Positions 35,979 through 47,496 of a DNA stretch of 64,000 bases are shown here, in pieces; position 1 is the first letter of the stretch, and each line of letters opens with the position of its first letter. The stretch spans positions 539,511 through 603,510 of the forward strand of contig JAJFBE010000001.1 of NCBI GenBank assembly GCA_020697255.1, written 5' to 3'. Source of the stretch: Burkholderiales bacterium (lineage in GTDB: Bacteria > Pseudomonadota > Gammaproteobacteria > Burkholderiales > UBA11063). The position numbers were made by a program, and so were the translations under genes. The notes below the pieces were generated by a model that saw only the letters and a list, made by a program, of their open reading frames with translations, was not told where the DNA came from and ran no database searches.

Positions 35979-37265
35979 CTAGAAACTTTTCAAGTTAGCT
36001 TTTTTAAGCAAACTTTGATATTGAACAGACATAATCTGCGATTGGATCTGCGTCATTAAATCCATAATAACGACAACTACGATCAGTAATGATGTTCCGC
36101 CAAAGTAAAATGGAACATGCCATTTTAAAATCAAAATCTCAGGTAACAAACAAACTAGCGTTACATAAATACTACCAGCTAGCGTCAGACGTAAAATAAC
36201 CTTTTCTATATAACGTGCCGTATTTTCCCCTGGTCTTATCCCAGGAATAAATGCTCCGCTTTTCTTTAAGTTATCTGCTGTATCACGCGGGTTAAATACC
36301 AGCGCGGTATAAAAGAAACAGAAGAAAATAATTGCGGTAGCATAAAATATCACATATACCGGTTGCCCTGGATGCAAAGAATCACCAATAGCAGACAAAA
36401 AGCTCAATTTACCGCGCCCAAACCAACCAAATACAGTTGCCGGGAATAAAATTATACTTGAAGCAAATATTGGCGGAATCACTCCGGATAAGTTTAATTT
36501 TAATGGCAAATGCGTACTTTGTCCCTGCATAATTTTATTACCAACCTGACGTTTGGCATAATTTACCGGAATCTTACGCTGTGCACGCTCAACAAACACA
36601 ACCACATAGGTAATTAAAATAACCAGTAGGAAAATAATGATTGCCGAAAAAATTGACATAGAGCCATTTGATGCTAATGTCAATGTCCGACCAACATTAC
36701 TTGGGATGCCAGAAATAATACCTGCCGTAATAATCATTGAGGCACCGTTCCCAATACCACGCTCAGTAATTTGCTCACCCACCCACATTAAAAACATGGT
36801 TCCGGCTACTAAACAAAAAACTGCTGTGATAAAAAACTGCACCTGGGGTGTAACCACCAGCCCGGGTTGCTTATATAACATTGTAGCTATACCACAACTT
36901 TGAATAAAAGCTAACAATACAGTTGCATAGCGAGTATATTGTGTAATTTTTTTACGCCCGCTTTCACCCTCTTTTTTTAGTTGAATCAAATACGGAAAAA
37001 TTTCACTTGATAACTGCAAAATAATTGATGATGAAATATAAGGCATTAGTCCAAGAGCAAAAATCGTAAAACGAGATAATGCTCCACCAGAGAACATATT
37101 TACCATATCTAATAAACCAGTTTGGCTAGATTTAAATAACTTTGCCAATTGGACCGGGTCAATACCAGGGACTGGAATATGTGCCCCAATCCTAAATACA
37201 ACTAAAGCCCCGATTAAAAACCAGATACGCCGCTTTAATTCAGCAAATTTATCTACTTTAGACAT
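35979..37265 (-). CDS. secY: Preprotein translocase subunit SecY
   Basis: 428 residues with ten membrane segments; channel of the SecYEG translocon. [13 protein letters not shown] (about 21-33), the plug region [13 protein letters not shown], the cytosolic [19 protein letters not shown] and [13 protein letters not shown] are conserved. It exports the many signal-peptide proteins seen in this window. Confidence 0.98.
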   Translation of the reverse strand: MSKVDKFAELKRRIWFLIGALVVFRIGAHIPVPGIDPVQLAKLFKSSQTGLLDMVNMFSGGALSRFTIFALGLMPYISSSIILQLSSEIFPYLIQLKKEGESGRKKITQYTRYATVLLAFIQSCGIATMLYKQPGLVVTPQVQFFITAVFCLVAGTMFLMWVGEQITERGIGNGASMIITAGIISGIPSNVGRTLTLASNGSMSIFSAIIIFLLVILITYVVVFVERAQRKIPVNYAKRQVGNKIMQGQSTHLPLKLNLSGVIPPIFASSIILFPATVFGWFGRGKLSFLSAIGDSLHPGQPVYVIFYATAIIFFCFFYTALVFNPRDTADNLKKSGAFIPGIRPGENTARYIEKVILRLTLAGSIYVTLVCLLPEILILKWHVPFYFGGTSLLIVVVVIMDLMTQIQSQIMSVQYQSLLKKANLKSF

Positions 37266-37274
37266 ATGCTATCT

Positions 37275-37700
37275 CTATTCTACTGAGCCGCCAGCTGCTT
37301 TAATAGCAGCTTGTGCCGCAGCCGTTACACCAATACCACGAACATTAATTGCTTTTTCAATTGTACCACCTGCAATTACTTTAATTTTGTTGGCATGCAT
37401 ACTGATTAAACCATGCTGCAATAAAGTTAAACGGTTAACCTCTGAATCGGATAGTTTGTTTAGATCTGATAATCTAACTTCAGCCCTCACGTTCATAGAA
37501 TTAAAACCACGTTTTGGCAAACGTCTTTGTAGTGGCATCTGACCACCTTCAAAACCCACCTTATGAAATCCACCGGCACGACTTTTTTGACCTTTATGCC
37601 CACGGCCACAAGTCTTACCTAGACCAGATCCAATCCCACGACCAACGCGTTTTTTGGCATGTGTACTACCAATTGCCGGCTGTATAGTATTTAAAAACAT
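37275..37700 (-). CDS. rplO: 50S ribosomal protein L15
   Basis: 141 residues. [26 protein letters not shown] is interrupted nowhere; [18 protein letters not shown] follows (about 49-66). It lies within the spc operon before secY. Confidence 0.98.
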   Translation of the reverse strand: MFLNTIQPAIGSTHAKKRVGRGIGSGLGKTCGRGHKGQKSRAGGFHKVGFEGGQMPLQRRLPKRGFNSMNVRAEVRLSDLNKLSDSEVNRLTLLQHGLISMHANKIKVIAGGTIEKAINVRGIGVTAAAQAAIKAAGGSVE

Positions 37701-37705
37701 AATAA

Positions 37706-37894
37706 TTAACCCTCACACTTAACTAGGTAACTAATACGATTAATCATTCCGCGATTTTCCGGAGTATCAATCACCTCTACCGTTTGATTAATGCGTCTTA
37801 AGCCCAAACCATTAGCTGATGCTTTATGCGATTGCAATCTGCCAATTAAACTCTTAACCAAAGTAACTTTAACTGTTTTCCCTGTCTTAGTCAT
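37706..37894 (-). CDS. rpmD: 50S ribosomal protein L30
   Basis: 62 residues. [30 protein letters not shown] is the family core. It lies between rpsE and rplO with 2- and 5-base gaps. Confidence 0.97.
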   Translation of the reverse strand: MTKTGKTVKVTLVKSLIGRLQSHKASANGLGLRRINQTVEVIDTPENRGMINRISYLVKCEG

Positions 37895-37896
37895 GT

Positions 37897-38391
37897 TTAA
37901 GCTCCTAATATTTCTTCCACTGTTTTACCACGTTTAGCAGCAATTTCAGCAGGAGTATAAATATTTTGCAAACCTTTAATTGTAGCTCTAACCACATTAT
38001 ATGGATTGGTTGAACCATGTACCTTAGCCGTAATATTTTTAACGCCAATAGCATCAAAAATTGCGCGCATAGCACCACCAGCAATAATACCCGTACCATC
38101 TTTTGCAGGTTGCATATAAACAGTAGTAGCACCATGTACGCCCGTCACAGTATGATGAATTGTTCCATTTTTAAGCGGCACTTTTACCATATCCTTACGC
38201 GCTTCTTTAACTGCTTTTTGTACAGCTACCGGAACTTCTTTTGACTTAGCTCTACCCATGCCAATACCGCCATCACCATCACCAACAACTGTAAGTGCAG
38301 CAAATCCCATAATACGTCCACCTTTTACCACTTTGGTAACGCGGTTTACGCTGATTAATTTTTCTATACATTGATCTTTAATTTCAGCCAT
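37897..38391 (-). CDS. rpsE: 30S ribosomal protein S5
   Basis: 164 residues; 30S protein affecting decoding accuracy. The motif [24 protein letters not shown] (about 14-37) and [17 protein letters not shown] are typical. Confidence 0.98.
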   Translation of the reverse strand: MAEIKDQCIEKLISVNRVTKVVKGGRIMGFAALTVVGDGDGGIGMGRAKSKEVPVAVQKAVKEARKDMVKVPLKNGTIHHTVTGVHGATTVYMQPAKDGTGIIAGGAMRAIFDAIGVKNITAKVHGSTNPYNVVRATIKGLQNIYTPAEIAAKRGKTVEEILGA

Positions 38392-38404
38392 TTCTCTCTA
38401 CCTT

Positions 38405-38758
38405 TTAGAATTCTAAGCCATTTTCACGAGCAGCTTCGGCCAAAGCTTTTACACGCCCATGATAACTAAAGCCAGATCTGTCAAAGGCTACGCCTTTAAT
38501 TCCTGCAGCTACCGCTTTTTTGGCAATTAACTGGCCTACCAATTTAGCAGCATCAGTATTGCCACCATTTTTAACGTCTGCACCAAGATCTTTAGACACC
38601 GATGAAGCAGAAACTAAAACTTTGGAACCGCTTTCATCAATAACCTGTGCATAAATATGACAGTTTGACTTAAATACTACCAAACGCTTAGCTCCCAGCT
38701 CAGAAATCTTCAATCTTGTTTTTCTGCTACGTCTTATTCTAGATTCTTTTTTATTCAT
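38405..38758 (-). CDS. rplR: 50S ribosomal protein L18
   Basis: 117 residues; binds 5S rRNA with L5 and L25. [18 protein letters not shown] and the end [26 protein letters not shown] identify it. Confidence 0.98.
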   Translation of the reverse strand: MNKKESRIRRSRKTRLKISELGAKRLVVFKSNCHIYAQVIDESGSKVLVSASSVSKDLGADVKNGGNTDAAKLVGQLIAKKAVAAGIKGVAFDRSGFSYHGRVKALAEAARENGLEF

Positions 38759-38777
38759 AATTTCGACTACCTCTTAA

Positions 38778-39314
38778 TTATTTCTTCTTAGTTTCTTTTA
38801 AGACTACCACTTCATCAGCATAACGAACGCCTTTACCTTTATATGGCTCAACCGGACGGTATGCACGGATATTTGCAGCACACTGACCAACTAATTGCTT
38901 GTCAATACCCTTAATAACCACTTCAGTTTGTGTTGGCGTCTCTATTTTAATACCTTGTGGAGCCGCAAAAACCACCGGGTGTGAAAAACCTAATGATAAG
39001 TTTAGATTGTGCCCTTGTACAGCAGCACGGTAACCAACCCCAAGAATAGTTAATTTTTTTTCAAAACCCTTTGTAACACCGGTAACCATATTTTTTAACA
39101 AAGCATGTACCGTACCGGATAATGCTTTGGCAAATTTTGTATCATCTATAGTGTTTAATACTAACTTATCACCGTCTTTAGTAATAGTAACCGCATCATT
39201 AAAAGTATATTCAAGCTGACCTAAAGATCCTTTTACTTTAACATTGGAACCATTAACGGTAACTTCAACTCCCGATGGCACCTCCAGAGGAATCTTGGCA
39301 ATACGTGATAACAT
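38778..39314 (-). CDS. rplF: 50S ribosomal protein L6
   Basis: 178 residues from the ATG at 39314 ([12 protein letters not shown]), which has AGAGGAG seven to eight bases upstream. The frame is open a further ten codons, but those overlap the rpsH end and are not family-like. The C-terminal [17 protein letters not shown] is conserved. Confidence 0.98.
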   Translation of the reverse strand: MLSRIAKIPLEVPSGVEVTVNGSNVKVKGSLGQLEYTFNDAVTITKDGDKLVLNTIDDTKFAKALSGTVHALLKNMVTGVTKGFEKKLTILGVGYRAAVQGHNLNLSLGFSHPVVFAAPQGIKIETPTQTEVVIKGIDKQLVGQCAANIRAYRPVEPYKGKGVRYADEVVVLKETKKK

Positions 39315-39328
39315 AATTCTTACTCCTC

Positions 39329-39718
39329 TTAAGACACGAGACAAATAACTTCGCCACCAACATTAAGCTGGCGCGCTTTACGATCAGTAATTACACCACG
39401 CGGCGTAGAAATAATTGCTATACCCAAACCATTCATAACAGTCGGTAGCTCATCACAACCACGGTAAATACGCAACCCAGGGCGAGAAACACGTTCAATT
39501 TTCTCGATTACAGGCTTACCTGCATAATATTTTAAAGTTACGTTTAACTCTGGCTTTTTATCACCGGTAACTGCGTAATCTTCAATATAACCCTCATCTT
39601 TAAGAACTTTAGCAATTGATACCTTAATTTTAGATGAAGGCATTGCGACGACTTCTTTTGTCGCGCTTCCCGCATTACGGATACGGGTTAACATATCAGC
39701 GATATTATCTTGCAACAT
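39329..39718 (-). CDS. rpsH: 30S ribosomal protein S8
   Basis: 129 residues. [12 protein letters not shown] (about 6-17), [12 protein letters not shown] and [20 protein letters not shown] are typical. In E. coli S8 represses the spc operon at the L5 message; this arrangement is conserved here. Confidence 0.98.
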   Translation of the reverse strand: MLQDNIADMLTRIRNAGSATKEVVAMPSSKIKVSIAKVLKDEGYIEDYAVTGDKKPELNVTLKYYAGKPVIEKIERVSRPGLRIYRGCDELPTVMNGLGIAIISTPRGVITDRKARQLNVGGEVICLVS

Positions 39719-39730
39719 TTTTAAATCCTC

Positions 39731-40036
39731 CTACCAACTAGCCTTAACCACACCAGGAATTTCTCCCTTTAGGGCTAGCTCTCTTAGCTTATTACGCGCG
39801 ATACCAAACTTACGGAATGTACCACGTGGACGACCAGTTAGCGCACAACGGTTACGCTGTCTGCATGATGATGAATTACGCGGTAATTTTTGTAATGCCA
39901 AACGCGCCTCAAACTTCTCTTCATCACTGGCTTTTGAACTATCTAAAACAGCAAAGATTTCCTTACGTTTTGCTTCAAACTTTTGTACAGTTTTAGCACG
40001 CTTGGCTTCTCTTTCAATTATAGCTAATCTTGTCAT
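39731..40036 (-). CDS. rpsN: 30S ribosomal protein S14
   Basis: 101 residues, the long zinc-free type. [26 protein letters not shown] and the end PGVVKASW identify it. Confidence 0.98.
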   Translation of the reverse strand: MTRLAIIEREAKRAKTVQKFEAKRKEIFAVLDSSKASDEEKFEARLALQKLPRNSSSCRQRNRCALTGRPRGTFRKFGIARNKLRELALKGEIPGVVKASW

Positions 40037-40048
40037 ATATTCTATACC

Positions 40049-40585
40049 TTACTTAATAGGGAAACTAAATGCTTTTAGTAAAGCACGGGCTTCTTCGTTT
40101 GTTTTAGCCGTTGTAGTAATTGTAATATTCATACCACGGATAGCATCAATCTTATCGTACTCAATTTCAGGAAATATAATTTGCTCTTTAATCCCAAAAT
40201 TATAGTTACCACTTTTATCAAATGATTTTGCCGATAACCCTCTAAAATCACGCACTCGTGGTAATGCAATACTCACCAGGCGATCCAAAAATTCGTACAT
40301 TTTGTCTTTACGTAGAGTAACTTTACAACCCACAGGATAACCATCACGAATTTTAAAACCCGCAATTGACTTACGCGCAGTTGTTACAACTGGTTTTTGA
40401 CCAGCAATTTTAGTCATATCAGCAACAGCAAATTCCATTACCTTTTTATCGGCAACAGCTTCGCCAACGCCCATATTTAAAGTAATTTTTTCTATACGCG
40501 GCACTTGCATGATGCTCTCGTATTTAAACTCTTTCATCAAACCAGGAACTACCTCACTGGTATAAAAATCTTTTAATCTTGCCAT
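40049..40585 (-). CDS. rplE: 50S ribosomal protein L5
   Basis: 178 residues; contacts 5S rRNA and P-site t[23 protein letters not shown] and the end [21 protein letters not shown] are typical. One-base overlap with rplX. Confidence 0.98.
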   Translation of the reverse strand: MARLKDFYTSEVVPGLMKEFKYESIMQVPRIEKITLNMGVGEAVADKKVMEFAVADMTKIAGQKPVVTTARKSIAGFKIRDGYPVGCKVTLRKDKMYEFLDRLVSIALPRVRDFRGLSAKSFDKSGNYNFGIKEQIIFPEIEYDKIDAIRGMNITITTTAKTNEEARALLKAFSFPIK

Positions 40586-40911
40586 TATTTAGCTCCAAAC
40601 TCTACAGCTTTACCGTTAGATTTATATATACGGAATTTTTTTCCATCTTCCAACTTGATCCCTACACGGTCAGCTTTCTTTGTTTCCGGATTGTAGATAG
40701 CTACATTTGAAATATCAAGCGGCATTGTTTTAGCAACAATTCCACCAACTTCATTTTTTCCCGGATTTGGCTTAGTGTGTTTTTTAACTGTGTTCACGCC
40801 CGATACCAACACCCTCTTACCGTCTTGTACCATTTGCAAGACTTCCCCCTGCTTTCCTTTATCACGACCAGCTATTACAACTACTGTATCGCCTTTACAT
40901 ATTTTTCTCAT
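40585..40911 (-). CDS. rplX: 50S ribosomal protein L24
   Basis: 108 residues; assembly initiator of the 50S subunit with a KOW motif, [20 protein letters not shown] (about 6-25), and [11 protein letters not shown]. Confidence 0.98.
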   Translation of the reverse strand: MRKICKGDTVVVIAGRDKGKQGEVLQMVQDGKRVLVSGVNTVKKHTKPNPGKNEVGGIVAKTMPLDISNVAIYNPETKKADRVGIKLEDGKKFRIYKSNGKAVEFGAK

Positions 40912-40923
40912 ATTACTACTACC

Positions 40924-41292
40924 TTAAATCACTTCCGGAGCTAATGATACTATTTTCATAAACTTCTCATTACGTAACTCACGAGTAACCGGTCCGAAAA
41001 TACGCGTACCGATTGGTTCTAATTTAGCATTCAATAATACTGCCGCATTTGAGTCAAACTTAACTAAAGACCCATCTGTACGACGCACACCTTTAGCTGT
41101 TCTTACAACTACTGCGTTGTATACATCACCCTTTTTTACACGTCCACGCGGAGCTGCATCTTTAATTGATACTTTAATAATATCACCAACCGATGCGTAG
41201 CGACGCTTTGAGCCACCTAATACTTTAATGCACATAATTTTACGTGCACCAGTATTATCAGCAACCTCTAATACCGTTTGCATTTGAATCAT
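40924..41292 (-). CDS. rplN: 50S ribosomal protein L14
   Basis: 122 residues. [27 protein letters not shown] and the C-terminal [24 protein letters not shown] are diagnostic. First gene of the spc operon, with a promoter about 110 bases upstream. In the common order rpsQ would lie directly upstream, but here ruvB does. Confidence 0.98.
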   Translation of the reverse strand: MIQMQTVLEVADNTGARKIMCIKVLGGSKRRYASVGDIIKVSIKDAAPRGRVKKGDVYNAVVVRTAKGVRRTDGSLVKFDSNAAVLLNAKLEPIGTRIFGPVTRELRNEKFMKIVSLAPEVI

Positions 41293-41401
41293 TTTTGATT
41301 TTCCTTCTTTTCCAACTTAACACAGTAACAAGCTACTGCACCAGTATTGGACCTGCTAGTTTGCAGGAACCAGATTAATTACTTTTTTGAATAAGTCCAT
41401 G

Positions 41402-41431
41402 ATTATAGCATAAACAAAACCCAGAAAGCAA
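41402..41431 (-). promoter_or_regulatory. Promoter of the spc operon
   Basis: TTGCTT (41426-41431) and TATAAT (41402-41407) on the minus strand with 18 bases between, and ATGC before the -10 box as in the S10 promoter. It implies a leader of about 100 bases before rplN. Confidence 0.7.
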
Positions 41432-41514
41432 TATATTGTCATAGTATTTTTATTAAATTTAATTATGCTATAATTTCTCATTACATTTTATTTACCAGAT
41501 ACTGCTAAATAAAT

Positions 41515-42543
41515 CTACAACTGCTCTATTTTGAAATGGGAGTAGGCGTAGGGAGTGGCAATGCGACCGCGGGGAGTTCGCTGCAATAAACCACTTTGCA
41601 TTAAATATGGCTCAATCACATCTTCAATAGTATCCGAAGATTCACCAATTGTGGCAGATAAATTATCTAGCCCTACCGGTCCTCCACTAAATTTGCTAAT
41701 TATAGCATCTAAAAGCTTTTTATCCATTACATCCAGACCGATCTTATCAACATCTAGCATATGGAGTGCTTTATCGGCTATTTCCCTATCTATAACCCCG
41801 TTACTTTTTATTTGAGCATAATCGCGAACCCTACGTAACAGTCGGTTAGCAATTCTGGGGGTACCTCGAGAGCGTCTGGCGATTTCAGTTGCACCGTCAT
41901 CTTTTATAGTCAGATTAAGCAACATTGCAGAACGCTTTATTACTTCGGTTAATTCGTCAACAGAATAAAACTCAAGTCGGGAAATGATGCCGAATCTATC
42001 CCTTAGCGGATTGGTTAACATTCCAGCCCGGGTTGTTGCGCCCACAAGAGTAAATGGCGGTAAATCGATTTTAACACTCCTGGCTGACGGCCCTTCACCG
42101 ATCATAATATCTAGTTGATAATCTTCTAAAGCCGGATATAATATTTCTTCTACAATTGGGGATAAACGATGTATCTCATCAATAAATAACACATCATGCG
42201 CTTCCAGGTTAGTGAGTAATGCAGCCAGATCACCAGCTTTTTCTAAAACCGGGCCAGATGTTTGTTTTAGATTAACTCCCAATTCTTTAGCTATAATATG
42301 TGCTAATGTAGTTTTCCCAAGACCTGGTGGACCATACAGAAGCACATGATCTAAAGCTTCCTGACGCCCACGGCATGCTTCTATAAAAATCCCCAGTTGC
42401 TCTTTAGCTTTAGCCTGACCAACATATTCGCTAAAAGATTTTGGCCTTAACGCCCGCTCAATTGCATCGTCCGTGGACGCCTTAACCGGAGTAATTAAAC
42501 GCTCCTCTATCGGGGCTATAGTTAGATTATCTGTTTTTATCAT
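41515..42543 (-). CDS. ruvB: Holliday junction branch migration helicase RuvB
   Basis: AAA+ motor of the RuvABC complex. 342 residues from the ATG at 42543 (MIKTDNLT). The frame is open to 42609, overlapping thyA, but the extra 22 codons are not family-like. Walker A is [15 protein letters not shown], Walker [11 protein letters not shown] and sensor 1 [10 protein letters not shown] winged-helix domain ends with [12 protein letters not shown]. ruvA and ruvC are not nearby. Confidence 0.97.
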   Translation of the reverse strand: MIKTDNLTIAPIEERLITPVKASTDDAIERALRPKSFSEYVGQAKAKEQLGIFIEACRGRQEALDHVLLYGPPGLGKTTLAHIIAKELGVNLKQTSGPVLEKAGDLAALLTNLEAHDVLFIDEIHRLSPIVEEILYPALEDYQLDIMIGEGPSARSVKIDLPPFTLVGATTRAGMLTNPLRDRFGIISRLEFYSVDELTEVIKRSAMLLNLTIKDDGATEIARRSRGTPRIANRLLRRVRDYAQIKSNGVIDREIADKALHMLDVDKIGLDVMDKKLLDAIISKFSGGPVGLDNLSATIGESSDTIEDVIEPYLMQSGLLQRTPRGRIATPYAYSHFKIEQL

Positions 42544-42598
42544 ATATTTCTCAAATTGTCTTTTATCTGCGGATTCTCGCTTGGGTCGGAATGATATA

Positions 42599-43393
42599 TT
42601 AAACGGCAACCGGTGCTTTTATTGCCGGGTGCGGATCATAGTTTTCTAACACGAAATCTTCGTATTTAAATTTAAAAATATCTTTTACTTCCGGGTTTAT
42701 CTTCATCTGCGGCAAAGGTTTTGCCTCACGTGACAACTGTAGTTTAACCTGCTCCAGATGGTTGGAATAAATATGCACATCACCAAAAGTATGCACAAAA
42801 TCACCAAGTCCTAAACCACATACCTGAGCTATCATTTGCGTTAATAAAGCATAGCTGGCAATATTAAATGGTACCCCCAAAAATACATCCCCCGATCTTT
42901 GATATAGCTGACACGATAACTTGCCACCATTTACATAAAACTGGAACAAAGCATGACATGGCATTAATGCCATTTTATTCAATTCACCTACATTCCAGGC
43001 TGAAACAATTAAACGCCTCGAATCCGGATCAGTTTTTATTTGTTTTATCACATTACTGATTTGGTCTACCACCTTACCATCCGGATCTGCCCAACTACGC
43101 CATTGATGACCATAAACCGGGCCCAGATCTCCTTTTTCATCAGCCCATTCATTCCAGATTGATACTCCGTTATCATTTAGATACTTGATATTGGTATCTC
43201 CATTTAGAAACCATAATAATTCATGAATAATTGATTTTAAATGAACTTTCTTAGTGGTAACCAAAGGAAACCCTTTATTTAGGTCAAAGCGCATCTGATA
43301 GCCAAAAGTAGATATAGTACCGGTACCTGTTCGATCAGATTTTTCACTTCCATTATTTAGTACATGCTTTAATAAATCTAAATACTGACGCAT
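42599..43393 (-). CDS. thyA: Thymidylate synthase ThyA
   Basis: Makes dTMP from dUMP with methylenetetrahydrofolate. 264 residues, equal to E. coli. The catalytic Cys146 lies in [29 protein letters not shown] and the end KAPVAV are conserved. It is followed by ruvB on the same strand. Confidence 0.98.
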   Translation of the reverse strand: MRQYLDLLKHVLNNGSEKSDRTGTGTISTFGYQMRFDLNKGFPLVTTKKVHLKSIIHELLWFLNGDTNIKYLNDNGVSIWNEWADEKGDLGPVYGHQWRSWADPDGKVVDQISNVIKQIKTDPDSRRLIVSAWNVGELNKMALMPCHALFQFYVNGGKLSCQLYQRSGDVFLGVPFNIASYALLTQMIAQVCGLGLGDFVHTFGDVHIYSNHLEQVKLQLSREAKPLPQMKINPEVKDIFKFKYEDFVLENYDPHPAIKAPVAV

Positions 43394-43402
43394 AAACTTT
43401 CC

Positions 43403-44316
43403 TTATACTCTTGTTAGTGAATAGTTCGTAATTATTACCCCAATAACTACCATAATTGCACTTAAAAAAAACAGCATGCCAACTTGTGTATTAAAAAATA
43501 ATATCCCAACTATAATCGATGCCAACGGGATAGTATTAATAAAAATCACAGCCTGGCTTACCTTTAATTCTTTTACCCCATCACTATACCATTTATAGCC
43601 TATAACTGAAGCAAAAACTGCCAAATATAACATTAACCACCACGTATGTAATGATAAGGAAAACAACGCCAGGTAATTACCTTTAAATGCAGCAATAATA
43701 ATCAAAAAAATAGCGCCAACTGTCGAGCTCAATGCTGTAATTGTCAGGCCATCCATGCCCATCTTGGCTGATTTCTTAAGTAATAAGCTATACACAGCAG
43801 AACCAATAGCAGTCATAAATGCCATTAACTCACCATAGTTTAAATTGTGTAGTAAATTAGAACACCATATATGACCACAGCCTGACTGAGATAAATTAAT
43901 TGCAAACACTGCGCCCAAAAATGCTGTAAGCACACCAATGATAGTTAGTAGATTAAGCGGCTCTTTAAAAAAAACCCGGCTAAAAATTACCGTTATACAT
44001 GGAGTAAACGAAATAATAATCGCTACCAAATTGGCAGGCAAAATTGCCTCAGCAGCAAAGAAGAAAAGATTATATAGACATATTGCAAAAAAACCAATTG
44101 CTATAATTAAAGGCCAAAAACGTAGTGGCTGCATAAAACCGGAGAATGATTTCTGTTTAAATAACATACATACTAAAATAATCGCAGCTATTCCCCAGCG
44201 TACAGCACTACTGGTATATGGATCCAGATCCACAACTACAAACTTTGCTGCGTGATAGGCACCGCCCCAAAAAAACATGGCTATAATAATTTTTAGATAT
44301 GCTATTTGTGTATTAT

Positions 44317-44323
<7 letters not shown>
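43403..44323 (-). CDS. EamA-family (DMT) transporter
   Basis: 306 residues with ten hydrophobic segments in two EamA repeats (about 8-140 and 160-300). AMFFWGGAYHAAKFVV is a typical first helix, and IISFTPCITVIFSRVFFKEPLN and FINTIPLASIIVGILFF mark the repeat ends. A metabolite exporter by family; substrate is unknown. The start overlaps the mutT stop by seven bases. Confidence 0.88.
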
Positions 44324-45690
<1,367 letters not shown>

Positions 45691-45717
45691 ATCTATTCTT
45701 TCAAATCAAGACTTGAC

Positions 45718-46155
45718 TTAAGGTAAAAAATTATCATCTAATACCTGTTTAATCGTCCATTTACACTTTTGCGGGAAAACAGAATCATCCAGCCCGGTTT
45801 CACTAACCACCTCACGCACTGCCTTTTTATAGGCTTTTATAAAGTATTCATCAATTTTAGGCTTTAAGCTTGGGTTATCATCTAGTAAATCTCGTAATTC
45901 CTCGCGCTGATCACTTATTGTATTTTGCCAGCTTCTACATTGCCGTGCCTGTTGATATTCCCATTTTAACAAATGCATAAATAATTGTGCTAGACGATTT
46001 TTTAATTCACTTTTCTCCCGTGCGCCCATACTCATAATCTCTTCAAATAAGTATCTTAAATCTAATTTATCCAGAGCTTTTTCTTTTAAATATTTAGCCT
46101 GCTCTTGTGTCCAGGCATAAAAATCTATATTATGCAAATCGACTGTAGTTCCCAT
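45718..46155 (-). CDS. DUF29 family protein
   Basis: 145 residues, almost all helical. DFYAWTQEQAKYLKE (about 11-25), LRYLFEEIMSMGAREKSELKNRL and WEYQQARQCRSW are the DUF29 pattern. Function is unknown. It is between rsmD and the DUF4276 gene on the same strand. Confidence 0.85.
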   Translation of the reverse strand: MGTTVDLHNIDFYAWTQEQAKYLKEKALDKLDLRYLFEEIMSMGAREKSELKNRLAQLFMHLLKWEYQQARQCRSWQNTISDQREELRDLLDDNPSLKPKIDEYFIKAYKKAVREVVSETGLDDSVFPQKCKWTIKQVLDDNFLP

Positions 46156-46171
46156 AGCTAATTCCTCTTGC

Positions 46172-46717
46172 TCATTCCTTATCCAATTCTAATAAGGCAA
46201 AATTTACCATTCCGGCCCTACCAGCTTTTATTATTTTATAACCGTTTAAGTCTGGTTCGTCCTGGTATTCAATATATATAAGAGTATTTTCATTTATCAG
46301 TTTGCTAGTTGGTAATAATTTTAAACATTCTTGTAATAAACCACTCTTATATGGCGGATCGATAAATATTATATCAAACAATTGAAGACTTTGCAGGATA
46401 TAATTTATGGCATCTTGATTTTTAATTGTGCTGTTTTCGGCTTTTAATAAGTTAGCGTTATTTGTCAAATCAGCACACACTGCTTTATTTGATTCAACTA
46501 TTACAACACATTGGGCATTTCTGGAAATTGCCTCAAACGCAAAAGCACCGCTCCCGGCAAATAAATCCAGACATGTCTTGCCAGTCAAGGTTTGCCCCAA
46601 CCAGTTAAATACAGTTTCGCGAACCCGATCTGGCGTAGGGCGTAAGCCATTTACATCATCTTTAAACTTTAAAATACGCGAGCGGTGTGTTCCGCCAATA
46701 ATTCTAACCTGTCCCAA
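46172..46717 (-). CDS. rsmD: 16S rRNA (guanine(966)-N2)-methyltransferase RsmD
   Basis: 181 residues. VRIIGGTHRSR at the start, RPTPDRVRETVFNWL (about 27-41), the SAM motif CLDLFAGSGAFAFEA and the N6/N2-type catalytic motif FIDPPY (about 117-122) are all present. Confidence 0.95.
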   Translation of the reverse strand: MGQVRIIGGTHRSRILKFKDDVNGLRPTPDRVRETVFNWLGQTLTGKTCLDLFAGSGAFAFEAISRNAQCVVIVESNKAVCADLTNNANLLKAENSTIKNQDAINYILQSLQLFDIIFIDPPYKSGLLQECLKLLPTSKLINENTLIYIEYQDEPDLNGYKIIKAGRAGMVNFALLELDKE

Positions 46718-46798
46718 AAGATTTGTTCCTTATCACTGTAATTATTTTGATACTAGCATACATTATACTATATAGAGGGTTTCTTTACAGGTTGTTGT

Positions 46799-46804
46799 GG
46801 TATA
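46799..46804 (+). promoter_or_regulatory. -10 box before the exported gene at 46882
   Basis: TGTGGTATAAT ends at 46804, with the TGn extension, giving a leader of about 70 bases. No convincing -35 box. Confidence 0.45.
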
Positions 46805-46881
46805 ATGTTAGTTGCTCTGTATAGCAGTAGCTGGCAATTATGCTATTTATATCAAGTATAGTAAATTAATAAAGGAATTTT

Positions 46882-47385
46882 ATGAATATGAAACAAAAAG
46901 CAGGCCTAATGGCACTCGTATTAGGGATAAGCAGTGTTTATGCTAACCAACTTCCAGTGGTACCAATGACTAATATGACCGCTTGTTTAGTGAGCCTTAA
47001 AGATGGACAGGTTGTTGCCGCAAAATATGATTATTCAAAGCAAGTACCGGTTTCGTTTTTTTATTCCCCAACCCCGGATCAAGCTCCTATTTTGGATAAA
47101 ACCATACAACCAAATGTAGATTCCAACATCTTTGTCAGTCTTGGCAGTCCTACAACACCGGATCCTTCACTAAGCGCAGGCTATGCCCCAAGTCGTATTG
47201 ACTTTATCTACGCAAACCGGTCTCTTGTTGCTAAGCCACCATTTCATTGGTATGTTGTACAAACTAGTGATGAATGTTGGGCTGGGCAATTATGTTTGTT
47301 TATAGGCACTACAAACTACTGTGAAAACCCAAACTTTAACCAAGAACAAATGAGTATAGATACTCCAACTATTACCAGGTACTAA
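46882..47385 (+). CDS. Exported protein of unknown function
   Basis: 167 residues. The signal peptide (about 1-22) ends at VYA. The mature part has five cysteines (TACLVS, DECWAG, LCLF, YCENP), a Pro-rich centre and WYVVQTSDECWAG near residue 133. Family not recognised. AAAGGAA precedes ATG. Confidence 0.6.
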   Translation: MNMKQKAGLMALVLGISSVYANQLPVVPMTNMTACLVSLKDGQVVAAKYDYSKQVPVSFFYSPTPDQAPILDKTIQPNVDSNIFVSLGSPTTPDPSLSAGYAPSRIDFIYANRSLVAKPPFHWYVVQTSDECWAGQLCLFIGTTNYCENPNFNQEQMSIDTPTITRY

Positions 47386-47391
47386 TCTGGG

Positions 47392-47416
47392 GGGCTTTAT
47401 TATTAATATAAAGCCC
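47392..47416 (+). terminator. Hairpin GGGCTTTAT/ATAAAGCCC
   Basis: Perfect 9-base stem with a 7-base loop just after the exported gene. No T run follows, so termination may be weak. Confidence 0.45.
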
Positions 47417-47496
47417 TCAACTGTTTATTCCATTTTTAATAAAAGCCTCTACTTTTAAACCGCATGTTAAATACGGTATTATAAGCAGAAAATAAC

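Noticed and set aside
42544..42609. N-terminal extension of RuvB
   Set aside because: It would overlap the thyA end and does not resemble RuvB starts; ATG at 42543 fits the family length.
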